DNA of 57,383 nucleotides from Marinibacterium profundimaris (GCF_002210095.1 NZ_AQQR01000022.1:1-57383), one strand, 5' to 3'. Positions 8,635 through 20,083 are shown, numbered from the stretch's first letter. Notes: a model not told the origin generated them from the letters alone. A program made the numbers and translations.

Positions 8635-10249
8635 CGGACACTCTCCGCGTGTGCGGGGAACAGAATACACGTCGCGCGAGTTGCTGCGGAATAACCGGTT
8701 CATCCCCGCGTGTGCGGGGAACAGCCCCGCGCCTTCAGCAGCCGCGCGTCGTGGGCCGGTTCATCCCCGCGTGTGCGGGGAACAGCGGCGGTCGTACCAG
8801 TATTTCACCACGCCGATCGGTTCATCCCCGCGTGTGCGGGGAACAGAGGCCGTAGCCCCCGCCCAGGTTCACCGGGAGCGGTTCATCCCCGCGTGTGCGG
8901 GGAACAGAGGCGGGGGATGGAACGGGGAAGGGGGCGGGTCGGTTCATCCCCGCGTGTGCGGGGAACAGATCGTGTCGCCCAGAAACGACACAACGCAGGT
9001 CGGTTCATCCCCGCGTGTGCGGGGAACAGATCGCCGCCTGCGCTTCCTCCTCGGACAGCCCCGGTTCATCCCCGCGTGTGCGGGGAACAGCCGCGCGGCT
9101 GGGCGGGGATCGTGAAGTCGGCCGGTTCATCCCCGCGTGTGCGGGGAACAGATGGGCCAGCGTTCAGATCCGCGCTATCGCCGCGGTTCATCCCCGCGTG
9201 TGCGGGGAACAGAGGTTCTCCATGAACCAGATGACAACCGGGTTCGGTTCATCCCCGCGTGTGCGGGGAACAGGGCCTGCGTTCCTCAAGGCCCTTCAAT
9301 TCTGCCGGTTCATCCCCGCGTGTGCGGGGAACAGACTTCGAAGCGCAGTCACGTCCTCTCGGATGTCGGTTCATCCCCGCGTGTGCGGGGAACAGCTCGT
9401 CAGGATCGCGGGCAGGTTTTGAAACGTCGGTTCATCCCCGCGTGTGCGGGGAACAGCTGCTCGGGTTGTCCGGGTCTGGCGGCACGGACGGTTCATCCCC
9501 GCGTGTGCGGGGAACAGTTCCCCGCCGCGCTGGCCCGGTGCTTCCGGCGCGGTTCATCCCCGCGTGTGCGGGGAACAGTCGACGCCTTCGGAAGAGTTGA
9601 CCATGAACCCCGGTTCATCCCCGCGTGTGCGGGGAACAGCTTGTATGCTGTGATGGTCATTCTGCTGCTACCGGTTCATCCCCGCGTGTGCGGGGAACAG
9701 AAACAGTCGATGCGCCCAGGCCACGATTTCCTCGGTTCATCCCCGCGTGTGCGGGGAACAGAGACCTCATGCATCTCCGCCCTGAAGGCCAACCGGTTCA
9801 TCCCCGCGTGTGCGGGGAACAGCACACCGTCGCTGGCGTAGATGGCTGGATCGCCGGTTCATCCCCGCGTGTGCGGGGAACAGAGGCGGGATGACAGAAG
9901 CACCAAGGGTTGGTGCGGTTCATCCCCGCGTGTGCGGGGAACAGATGGGGTGGGTGGATGATGAATGGCCTGTCGCCGGTTCATCCCCGCGTGTGCGGGG
10001 AACAGCGATTGAGATGGCCGGTGCATCTCCTGATGGCCGGTTCATCCCCGCGTGTGCGGGGAACAGCCCGGACATCGGGCAAATCCACCCGCTCACGGCG
10101 GTTCATCCCCGCGTGTGCGGGGAACAGAACTGGATACGTCTACTTTCACTTGGTCTCTCCGGTTCATCCCCGCGTGTGCGGGGAACAGTCTATGTGGGGC
10201 ATGTCAGGCAATCCCGAGGGCGGTTCATCCCCGCGTGTGCGGGGAACAG
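8635..10249 (-). CRISPR. Type I-E CRISPR array: 27 repeats, 26 spacers
   Basis: The 29-bp repeats are spaced exactly 61 bp apart (starts 8635, 8696, 8757 ... 10221), so every spacer is 32 bp. On the plus strand the repeat begins CGGTTCATCCCC and ends GCGGGGAACAG. By analogy with E. coli the transcribed strand is minus, giving crRNAs with the 5' handle ATGAACCG. The leader-proximal end is at 10249, next to cas2. The last, leader-distal repeat (8635-8663) has five substitutions in its first ten bases, as is common for the oldest repeat. All other repeats that I read look identical. No spacer was seen by eye to match elsewhere in the window. Confidence 0.99.
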
Positions 10250-10324
10250 TCTTGCTGTAGGCAATTGTTCTTGCATCCTTTTTCAATTGTCAAAGAACGT
10301 ACCGGAGGTCTGGCCCGGTTTTCA
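10250..10324 (-). promoter_or_regulatory. CRISPR leader with predicted array promoter
   Basis: This AT-richer gap lies between cas2 and the first repeat. On the minus strand a TTGACA box (10293-10288) is followed after 18 bp by AACAAT (10269-10264, 4 of 6 to TATAAT). That would start transcription near 10257, just before the first repeat. Leaders also hold the Cas1-Cas2 integration signals; I cannot assign an IHF site with confidence. Confidence 0.65.
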
Positions 10325-11521
<1,197 letters not shown>

Positions 11522-11525
<4 letters not shown>

Positions 11526-12219
11526 GCCCGCCGGATCAGCATCAGGCCGCAGCCAAACGCCTTGGCCCGGCCAAAGCCCTGCGCCAGCCGGTTCAGAAAG
11601 GCTTCCGGATCGCGGATCTCGATCTCGCCGGTCAGGTCAAGCACGCCGAACTGGGGCTGCCGACGCCGCGGTCCGCGATAGGATGGCAGGGCTCGCACCG
11701 AATAGTCGCGCACTACGCAGGACCGGATATGGAACCCGTGCCGCAGCCCCTGCCCCGCCAGCCAGTCCGCTCCGGCGGCCTGCGCCACATCCATCCGCCG
11801 CGCTGCGCGCTCCTCTCCCGCCGGGACATCACGCAGCCGGTCCATGACCACGTCGTGATGCTTGCGGCGGGGCTTGCCGTTGGTCCCAGGCGCGTCGGTC
11901 TTCACTGTCCGCGTCGCATTGGCGCGCAGGACAAAGGCCAGCGCATCACCGGGGGCGAGATCGGGTGCAAAGGGTTTGACCTCCGGCGGGTCGAACAGCT
12001 CGCTGTCGGCAGGAGGACGCCGGGACAGCGTGGTGAAGTGCCCCCTGCCCTCCGCGCGCCACAGGAAATCTCGATCCTGATCGGCGTCGCCCGCGAAGGC
12101 CGACCACAGCAGCCGGTGATGCGCATCCTCACGCGCACCCGGCGCCTGCGGATCGATAAGCTGGCCAAGGGCGGCCACCGAGGGCGCCCGCGACAGGCTG
12201 AGCCGCGACAGGTAGAGGC

Positions 12220-12223
<4 letters not shown>
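11522..12223 (-). CDS. cas6e: Cas6e (CasE), pre-crRNA endonuclease
   Basis: The protein has 233 residues. Cas6e cuts the repeat hairpin of the pre-crRNA and stays on the crRNA 3' end in Cascade. It has two RAMP-type ferredoxin folds; the C-terminal glycine-rich loop GFGRAKAFGCGLMLIRR is typical. The N-terminus MSLYLSRLSLSR also fits. A basic KPRRKHHD segment lies in the middle. It overlaps cas5e by 4 bases. It would also be needed to process the repeat-like RNA predicted at 16183-16262. Confidence 0.96.
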
Positions 12224-14468
<2,245 letters not shown>

Positions 14469-14472
<4 letters not shown>

Positions 14473-15935
14473 GCCGTCACCTCCGGTTTGCCCGCGGGCT
14501 CAAGCCCCAACAGTTCATATGCCTTGGCCCCGTTCCCCTTTGCCCCGACGAACGCCGCCACCAACCCTGCCCGTGCCCGCGCGATCCTGTGTTGCGCCTC
14601 CATCGGGCGATCCGCCAAACCGGGCACTGCCCGATCATCGAAAAGGCGCAAGGATACCCGGCGCAGCTCTGCCACCCAGTCCCGCGCCACTTCTTGCAAA
14701 GCCCGACCCGCCACCAACTCGGCCGCCCACTGTTCGAACCCAGCCTGGGTGAGGTCGTAAAACGCCTCCTGAACCGCCTGCCGCGCCTCACCCGCGCCCA
14801 TCACCGGTGCCAGCGCCCCGCGCAGGCTGCCACAGAACAGATCCGCAGCCCCGATCATCCCCCGCAGGGCCAGCCCGCCATCCGGCAGGTTCAACAAAGG
14901 CGGCTCGGACCAGGTGAAATCCAGCGGTTTCATGTTGTCCATTGCCCAGCCGGCCACGATCAGGTGCGCTTGCTGCCAGCCCGACCGCTCATGCCACAGG
15001 GCCACCGAGCGGCCGGTTTGCGACAGCGCGTCCTCGCCGCCGTCAACCACCACGCCAAGCCAGTTGCGGTAGCCAAACCGCCCCGGCTTGGGATGCTTTG
15101 GCAGCAGCTCGGCGCCTTCTTTCATGCGGTAGTAGGGTGTCAGCGGGTGGACCCAGCCGGCATAATTCGCCCCATAGGGCCGCTGCACGACGCCGGTGAT
15201 CTGCCCTGCGTCTTCGACCAGTCGCAACCGCCTCGGCGTTCCGAAAAATGATTCTGCTTCAATGCCTTGCTGTGGATACCGCTCGCTTCCCTTGTCCTGC
15301 GACACCTGCGTTGGCTGCATCCAGGGCAACGCCTCGGGATCACCGGGCATGCCATCCGGCACATTGGCCCAGATCATTGGCCACAGCCCCTGCCCCGGTT
15401 CGATCAGCGTGACCATCGGTCCGCCGCCCCGCATCGATGTCCGGTTGCCCGCGCCACCCGATGGCGCATGAGCTTGAAATGTGTATAGCGCCATGGCTGC
15501 CAATGCCGGGTCCAGCACCGGATAGCGGCCACGATGGACCATAAGATCGGCATTGTTGCGCGCCGTGTTCGCCCCGGCGCTGTCGATGAACAACATGTCG
15601 GGCGTATTGGGTGCGCCGGGCAGGTCCTCAAGATCCTGCAGGAACCGCGGCCCATCCCCGGTCAGCTCAAACGCCGATGCAAAAGGCCTCAGGCGGTCGC
15701 TCAGCCGCTCCGGGTCCGGGTCTTGGCGATCCTCCCAATCGTCGCTGTCCTCGGGCGGATCGGCCAGGAAAATCAGCCCGATCAAGAACTCCAAACATCC
15801 AAGGTTCAGATCTGGGCGCGGCCAATCCGGCCGAAGCAGATCCGCATCCGCCATCTGCCAGGGCGCGATCGTTTTCCTTTCTCCCGTTTTGGTCAAAACG
15901 GGAATCCACGCATGATTGATCAAATTGATGGGCAT
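14469..15935 (-). CDS. cas8e: Cas8e (Cse1/CasA), PAM-recognising Cascade subunit
   Basis: The protein has 488 residues. Cas8e reads the PAM and recruits Cas3. The N-terminus MPINLINHAWIPVLTKTGERKTIAPWQM is diagnostic for Cse1. The C-terminal part is helical, as in the four-helix bundle of the family. It is the first gene after a gap of about 300 bp following cas3. That gap carries a promoter, a repeat-like guide and a mini-ORF, so Cascade and cas1-cas2 may be controlled separately from cas3. Confidence 0.96.
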
Positions 15936-15972
15936 CGGTCATTCCCAAAGAGTTCCTTTCTGGATTGCCTAG

Positions 15973-16007
15973 CTCCAGCTGCGCCCCTAGAATGACCGCA
16001 GCTGGAG
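15973..16007 (-). other. Stem-loop in the cas8e 5' region
   Basis: A perfect 11-bp inverted repeat (15973-15983 with 15997-16007, 13-base loop) lies between the mini-ORF and the cas8e start. No U run follows in the minus-strand RNA. It could cap a short upstream RNA or control cas8e translation. Confidence 0.6.
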
Positions 16008-16018
16008 TGGCGGGGAAC

Positions 16019-16033
16019 TTATATCGGACCCAT
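16019..16033 (-). CDS. Candidate four-codon mini-ORF with a strong ribosome site
   Basis: On the minus strand AAGGAGG (16048-16042) lies 8 bases before ATG GGT CCG ATA TAA, which encodes Met-Gly-Pro-Ile. It sits in the predicted 5' RNA of cas8e, downstream of the promoter at 16162-16134. ATA is a rare isoleucine codon in GC-rich genomes. CreT toxins of CRISPR-guarded CreTA modules are known to use strong Shine-Dalgarno sites with tiny ORFs that trap rare tRNAs. The alternatives are a regulatory upstream ORF or chance. Confidence 0.35.
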   Translation of the reverse strand: MGPI

Positions 16034-16101
16034 CGTCTTAACCTCCTTGCGTTAGCTACCAATCGTTTTGGCTCAACGATGGAAAGCTTGTTTCGATGCA
16101 G

Positions 16102-16132
16102 AGGCGAATCTGGTTTCCAGATTCGCCTTTTT
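16102..16132. other. Hairpin at the predicted 5' end of the cas8e transcript
   Basis: A 12-bp perfect stem (16102-16113 with 16117-16128, TTT loop) is followed on the plus strand by a short T tract. Read on the plus strand it looks like an intrinsic terminator, which could stop antisense transcription entering the cas3 end. On the minus strand it would form a 5' cap hairpin on the cas8e leader RNA. Confidence 0.6.
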
Positions 16133-16133
16133 C

Positions 16134-16162
16134 ATTCTGCGCCTTTCGTAATAGTTCGTCAA
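16134..16162 (-). promoter_or_regulatory. Predicted promoter reading toward cas8e
   Basis: On the minus strand TTGACG (16162-16157) and CAGAAT (16139-16134) are separated by exactly 17 bp. They match sigma-70 consensus at 5 of 6 and 4 of 6 positions. Transcription would begin near 16127. A 32-nt Cascade footprint on the predicted guide target (from 16186 down to 16155) would cover the -35 hexamer. Confidence 0.6.
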
Positions 16163-16182
16163 CGGTCAAGAACCTTTGATTA

Positions 16183-16262
16183 CGCTCTTATCCCCGATAG
16201 GGCCGGGGAACTCTGTGAACCTTTGATGACGCTCGGTTCATCCCCGTTCTTCCGGGGATACA
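16183..16262 (-). ncRNA. Candidate Cas-regulating guide RNA (CreR/CreA-like mini-CRISPR)
   Basis: Read on the minus strand, pseudo-repeat 1 (16262-16234) matches the array repeat at 20 of 29 positions and keeps a CCCCG/CGGGG stem and the exact 8-nt handle ATGAACCG. A 20-nt pseudo-spacer (16233-16214) follows, beginning AGCGTCATCAAAGGTTC. Pseudo-repeat 2 (16213 to about 16184) begins GAGTTCCCCG, has a six-pair stem and a degenerate handle ATAAG. Cas6e could process this to a short crRNA-like guide. The first 17 nt match 16186-16170 at 16 positions, next to AAG. Expression would depend on cas3 readthrough or a promoter I cannot see. Confidence 0.72.
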
Positions 16263-18739
16263 ATAACCAAACCAGCTTTCTCGGTATACCGCAACCCGGC
16301 ACAGATGACGCCCTCCACATCCACCGGGCATAGAACCGTCTCCGCTTGTCTCCATTCTGGCCAATCCGCTTTGATCGCCGCGATCTCGGGCGTCTCTTGG
16401 TCCGGCAGCTCCAGCCCCCGGAACCGTGCCGCGTTGGCCGAAACCTCGGACAAAGACCAAAGCTCGGCGGCGCTCCGCCCCGGCACCCGCGCCCAGGGCA
16501 TCAGTTGACCCTGCTCCCACCGTGCTAGGCACAAGGTTCGTTGATCCATCCCAAGGCGCGTTGGGAAGCTACGGTCATCTGCATCGGCTCCGCCCGAGCG
16601 ATAATCCTTGTCCAGATCCGCCCGGTTCTGGCGCGCCATGTTCTGGCGGGCCAGCCCGTCCCCCAGACGTTCCAGCTCGGCCTGCTCCAGCACAGTCGGA
16701 ACCGGCGGCGCAGCTGTGCCGTCCACCGCCTCGATCAACCCGCGCAGCCCATGCGGCGCATCAATCGCACCCGCCTCGAACAGGGCCCGCGCCGTGCGCC
16801 ATTGCTGATCCACCGGATAGGTCCAAGCGCCGCGGTCGAGCACCTCTCGCAGCCAAAGAGCCGTCTTCACCTCAGACGGATCCGGCGACAGAACCTGCAA
16901 GACCGGATGCGGCACCGGACGTGTTTGTGCAGGGCGCAGATCCATGTGCCGCCAGAGCCGCCCTGCTCTCTGGATCAACGAGGCCATCGGCGCGAGATCC
17001 GACAGCATGACATCAAAATCCAGGTCCAGCGACGACTCTATGACCTGCGTCGCAACCAGAACCTGGCCGCGCCGTCCCTCTCCGGTTTTCCCGAAACAGG
17101 CCAAGGCCCGGGATTGGATTTCCATCCGATCGCACAGGGCAAACCGCGCATGCAGCAGTGTCGCAGGCACGCCCCTGGCGCGCAAAGCCTCGACCGCCGC
17201 AATCGCGTCATCAACCGCGTTTCGGACCCAGGCACAGGCCGCCCCATCGGCTACCGCCTGAACAAGATGCTCCACCGCGGCATCGGATGTTGCCAGCCGT
17301 TCCACCCGTACCGGACCGCGCAGATCGGGCATGGCGGGCACCGGCTCTGGCGCGCGGCCGGCAATGGTCAGCGCCGGATAAGGCGCCGCCACGGGCAGGT
17401 CGTCTCCCCAAGCTGCCAGCAGCATGTCGCGCTGCGCCCGCGGCAAGGTTGCCGTCAACAAGATCGCCGAGCCGCCATTCTCCCGATGGGCCCTGAGCAG
17501 CGTCGCCAGCAGCTCGGCCATGTAGGGCTCGCCAACCTCATGCACTTCGTCCACGATCAGGATCTTTGACGACAGGCCATAAAGCCGCAACGGAGCATGC
17601 CGCGTTTTCAGCACCGCCAACAGCGCCTGATCAATCGTCCCGACCCCGACAGCCGCCAACAAGGCGCGCCGCCGGCTGTCCATGAGCCATTCGGTCGGGC
17701 CTGGGGCATCTTCGCTCCGTGCGCGTTCGGCGGCGATATCACGATAGGTCTCAGACAAGGCGGATCGGCCATGCGCCAGTGTCAACGTCGGGGCCGTCGC
17801 ATAAAGGGCCGTCAGCGCAGGCCCGACCCGCGCAAACATCGCATCCGAAGTGGCCATGGTGGGCAACGCGAAGTATAGCCCCCTCCCCTTGCCGCACTGA
17901 ATCATCCTGTGCGCCAGGATCAAGGCCGCCTCTGTCTTGCCCGATCCGGTTCCGTCCTCGATCAGCGCAAGGACCGGGCCGTCCGGCAGGGCGAGATCCG
18001 CAACAGCCGCCTGCATGGGCCGTGGGGACGCCGGTAGAAGATCGCCCTGCCCCGGTTGCGGCACTTCCAACCCCGCGGCCCACACCGCTGCTTTTGCCCG
18101 GTGGCGAGCTGCATCGAGATAGGCCGCCGCAGCCGGCCCAGGGTTGACCGCAGGAAACCACTTAGCGTTCGACCCGACCCAATCCGCTGCGGCGATGAAC
18201 CCTGGCAACCACCAAGACAACGCCTGCAGATCGGTGGTCTCAAGTCTGGTAAGATCGGCCTTGGGCCAGAGCTCAGAGAAGCAGCGGATGACCCCCGCAG
18301 CATCCTGGCTCGCCGCTGTTCCGATCGCGGTTCGCAACCTGTGCAGGTTATCGCCGGTCTTTTGCGGTGGCCGCCCGTGATGACCGGCAATCGCCGCATG
18401 GATCCACGCCCGTCGCCTAGGGCTTGGCCCGAGACATGTCAGCAACGCATCATGGTCCCGCAACAGCACCTCGGTCGCTTCCCAGTGGCGACCATGGCGT
18501 TGCGGTTTCCCGTTGGTCAGCATGTCTCGGAACGACTGGCTGATCTTACCCAGATCGTGCAGCGCAGCCGCGAGAACGCAAGCCTGCTGACGGCTATCGG
18601 GCAAGTTCAACGGGGCCAAAAGGCATTCGGCCACGGCCGCCACGTCGAGCATGTGATAGACAGCCGGGTGCATCGGTTCCGTAGGGGAAAGAGCGCCCTT
18701 TCCTGGCCATGTTTCAGCGATGCGCAGAAGGTCGGTCAC
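16238..18739 (-). CDS. cas3: Cas3, type I-E nuclease-helicase
   Basis: The protein has 833 residues. Cas3 degrades target DNA after Cascade binding. The N-terminal HD nuclease shows AALHDLGK (His61-Asp62) and AIAGHHGR near residue 120. The SF2 helicase shows Walker A GSGKT (265-269), the DEVH box (397-400) and LTATLP. The start is GTG 18739 with GGAG 9 bases upstream. The stop TGA (16240-16238) lies inside the handle of pseudo-repeat 1. It follows repC by 93 bp on the same strand, so readthrough from repABC is possible. Confidence 0.97.
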   Translation of the reverse strand: MTDLLRIAETWPGKGALSPTEPMHPAVYHMLDVAAVAECLLAPLNLPDSRQQACVLAAALHDLGKISQSFRDMLTNGKPQRHGRHWEATEVLLRDHDALLTCLGPSPRRRAWIHAAIAGHHGRPPQKTGDNLHRLRTAIGTAASQDAAGVIRCFSELWPKADLTRLETTDLQALSWWLPGFIAAADWVGSNAKWFPAVNPGPAAAAYLDAARHRAKAAVWAAGLEVPQPGQGDLLPASPRPMQAAVADLALPDGPVLALIEDGTGSGKTEAALILAHRMIQCGKGRGLYFALPTMATSDAMFARVGPALTALYATAPTLTLAHGRSALSETYRDIAAERARSEDAPGPTEWLMDSRRRALLAAVGVGTIDQALLAVLKTRHAPLRLYGLSSKILIVDEVHEVGEPYMAELLATLLRAHRENGGSAILLTATLPRAQRDMLLAAWGDDLPVAAPYPALTIAGRAPEPVPAMPDLRGPVRVERLATSDAAVEHLVQAVADGAACAWVRNAVDDAIAAVEALRARGVPATLLHARFALCDRMEIQSRALACFGKTGEGRRGQVLVATQVIESSLDLDFDVMLSDLAPMASLIQRAGRLWRHMDLRPAQTRPVPHPVLQVLSPDPSEVKTALWLREVLDRGAWTYPVDQQWRTARALFEAGAIDAPHGLRGLIEAVDGTAAPPVPTVLEQAELERLGDGLARQNMARQNRADLDKDYRSGGADADDRSFPTRLGMDQRTLCLARWEQGQLMPWARVPGRSAAELWSLSEVSANAARFRGLELPDQETPEIAAIKADWPEWRQAETVLCPVDVEGVICAGLRYTEKAGLVIVSPEERG

Positions 18740-18813
18740 GGTTCAGCTCCATGTTCCGTCCGAAAGAAAACCCAGTCAATGGATGCGCGGTATGTCCTGG
18801 AGACTCGCATACA

Positions 18814-18829
18814 GTTGACAACTGTCAAC
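18814..18829. promoter_or_regulatory. Candidate repABC parS site between repC and cas3
   Basis: The 16-bp near-palindrome GTTGACAACTGTCAAC has 7-bp arms and a 2-bp centre. RepABC centromeres are 16-bp palindromes of the form GTTNNCNGCNGNNAAC; this site departs only at one of the central GC bases. It lies 3 bp after repC and about 75 bp before cas3. RepB (ParB) binding is the expected role. Confidence 0.6.
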
Positions 18830-18832
18830 CTG

Positions 18833-19951
18833 TCACGCCGATACACCGGCGCCGGTCCTGAGCAGTGCCATGATCATCGGACCCGGAGAGAACCCAGTCT
18901 TGCCGACTAGAGCCCGAAGGTATCCTCCGGGGCGTTGGATTGATTGACCTTTCTGAAGGATCGCGGCCAATGTCACGGCGGCTTGTTCCGGGCCAAGCCT
19001 ATGTTGCGCTTCGGACCAAGCTGGGCGGCTGATCCCCATCATCGGATGCAACATATGCGAGGCCGCGACCAATTCGTGCCAATGGTGAATTCCTCCGGGC
19101 ACGTAATCCTCGATCTCGGGACAGGCTTTCAGGACGAGCTCAAGCGGCAGACCTATGTCTTGCTTTTCCTCGCGAAGTTCAGATTCAAAAGTATTATGGT
19201 CTGAATCCTGAATGTGCCGCTCAGTTTGACTGTCATTGCCGCTTGAAACGGGTGTTTCAAGATGATCGACCCACTCGGTTATCCCTATCAGTAGCGACTT
19301 TGCCCGCTCGTTCAGACGTGCGATTTCCTCAAGGGACAGTTTCCGGCGCAGTGCGGACTTGAGCATTGCCAACTCGGCGACGAACGGCTCCCACTCCTGC
19401 GGGAGATGATCGCGCCCGAAAGCCAGGAGCTTTGTCGCGTCGCGCAGAGACAGGACCAGGACCTCACGTTGGCGACGCAAAGTGTCGGCGGCGGTGCGGG
19501 CGGCCTCGGCCGCGGCGGAGATCTCGGCGGCACGGACGAGCAGGGGGCGCAGGTCGAACCCGAAGGCCGATTGCTGCGTGGCATAGCGTTTGCCGTTGGG
19601 ACTGTCATGGCGCAGGATCAGGCCGGCGGTCACCAACGTGGCCAGGTGCCGGCGCAGAGTGCTTTCGGCCATGCCGTTCGCGCGTTCGCCCAGCTTTCGG
19701 TTCGACGGAAAGACAATCGTGCTGTCATTCTTCGACAAACGCGGTTGTGGCAGGAAGGACAGCAGCGCTGACAGAACTGTCAACGCACGGTCGCCCAGAC
19801 CGAAGGCCTGTCGCGCCGTTGTCAGATCGCGCAGGATTGCCCATTTGTTGATGTCGCGTGCCGGGGCAGGGGCCTCGGCCAGCCTGCGACGGTTCAGATG
19901 GCCAGCCGTCACCGGCCGCCGCCCAAAGGGCGTCGTGGAAAGATGTGTCAT
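18833..19951 (-). CDS. repC: RepC, replication initiator of the repABC module
   Basis: The protein has 372 residues. RepC is the essential initiator, and the origin of repABC plasmids lies inside its gene. The N-terminal part (INKWAILRDLTTARQAFGLGDRALTVLSALLSFLP, FPSNRKLGERANGMAESTLRRHLATL) is the conserved winged-helix region. An AT-rich stretch (about 19157-19230) in the C-terminal half is a plausible unwinding site. The ribosome site is weak and follows a leader hairpin, as expected for ctRNA control. Confidence 0.96.
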   Translation of the reverse strand: MTHLSTTPFGRRPVTAGHLNRRRLAEAPAPARDINKWAILRDLTTARQAFGLGDRALTVLSALLSFLPQPRLSKNDSTIVFPSNRKLGERANGMAESTLRRHLATLVTAGLILRHDSPNGKRYATQQSAFGFDLRPLLVRAAEISAAAEAARTAADTLRRQREVLVLSLRDATKLLAFGRDHLPQEWEPFVAELAMLKSALRRKLSLEEIARLNERAKSLLIGITEWVDHLETPVSSGNDSQTERHIQDSDHNTFESELREEKQDIGLPLELVLKACPEIEDYVPGGIHHWHELVAASHMLHPMMGISRPAWSEAQHRLGPEQAAVTLAAILQKGQSIQRPGGYLRALVGKTGFSPGPMIMALLRTGAGVSA

Positions 19952-19998
19952 TCTTGATCACGAAAACAAAGCTTCCCCGTTCGCCCGCAACCGGGGCG

Positions 19999-20027
19999 TT
20001 GACAGGATCCCGGTTGATACCTAGATT
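19999..20027 (+). promoter_or_regulatory. Promoter of the repABC antisense ctRNA
   Basis: A perfect TTGACA (19999-20004), exactly 17 bp, then TAGATT (20022-20027). It faces opposite to repABC in the repB-repC gap, the usual position of the ctRNA (incA) promoter. Confidence 0.8.
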
Positions 20028-20033
20028 CAAGGT

Positions 20034-20083
20034 GCGAAGTTGAATGGCCTCTCGGGACGTATGTTCTGGGGGGTCTTTTCTTT
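20034..20083 (+). ncRNA. Counter-transcribed RNA (ctRNA) controlling repC
   Basis: Predicted start near 20034. An 11-bp stem with G-U pairs (20048-20058 with 20063-20073, loop GTAT) is followed by TCTTTTCTTT, a standard intrinsic terminator, giving an RNA of about 50 nt. In repABC plasmids such antisense RNAs pair with the repB-repC leader, reduce repC expression and set incompatibility. The repC leader on the other strand has its own bulged hairpin (about 19975-19996) just before repC. Confidence 0.75.

Noticed and set aside
8664-10220. Spacers matching other parts of this plasmid (self-targeting)
   Set aside because: No match was noticed by eye, but this was not an exhaustive comparison, so no claim is made.
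15667-16062. Minus-strand 131-codon frame overlapping the cas8e start
   Set aside because: It overlaps the conserved cas8e N-terminus in another frame and shows no family features.
16102-16132. Plus-strand intrinsic terminator of an unseen gene
   Set aside because: No plus-strand gene precedes it; it more likely blocks antisense transcription or forms the 5' hairpin of the cas8e leader RNA.
16164-16169. TTGACC as an alternative -35 box for the cas8e promoter
   Set aside because: At 17 or 18 bp no -10-like hexamer follows (AAAGGC), while TTGACG at 16157 has one at exactly 17 bp.
19768-19784. TGACAG-AA-CTGTCA palindrome in repC as a third parS
   Set aside because: Arm sequence and spacing differ from the two GTTGACA sites and it does not fit the 16-bp repABC pattern.
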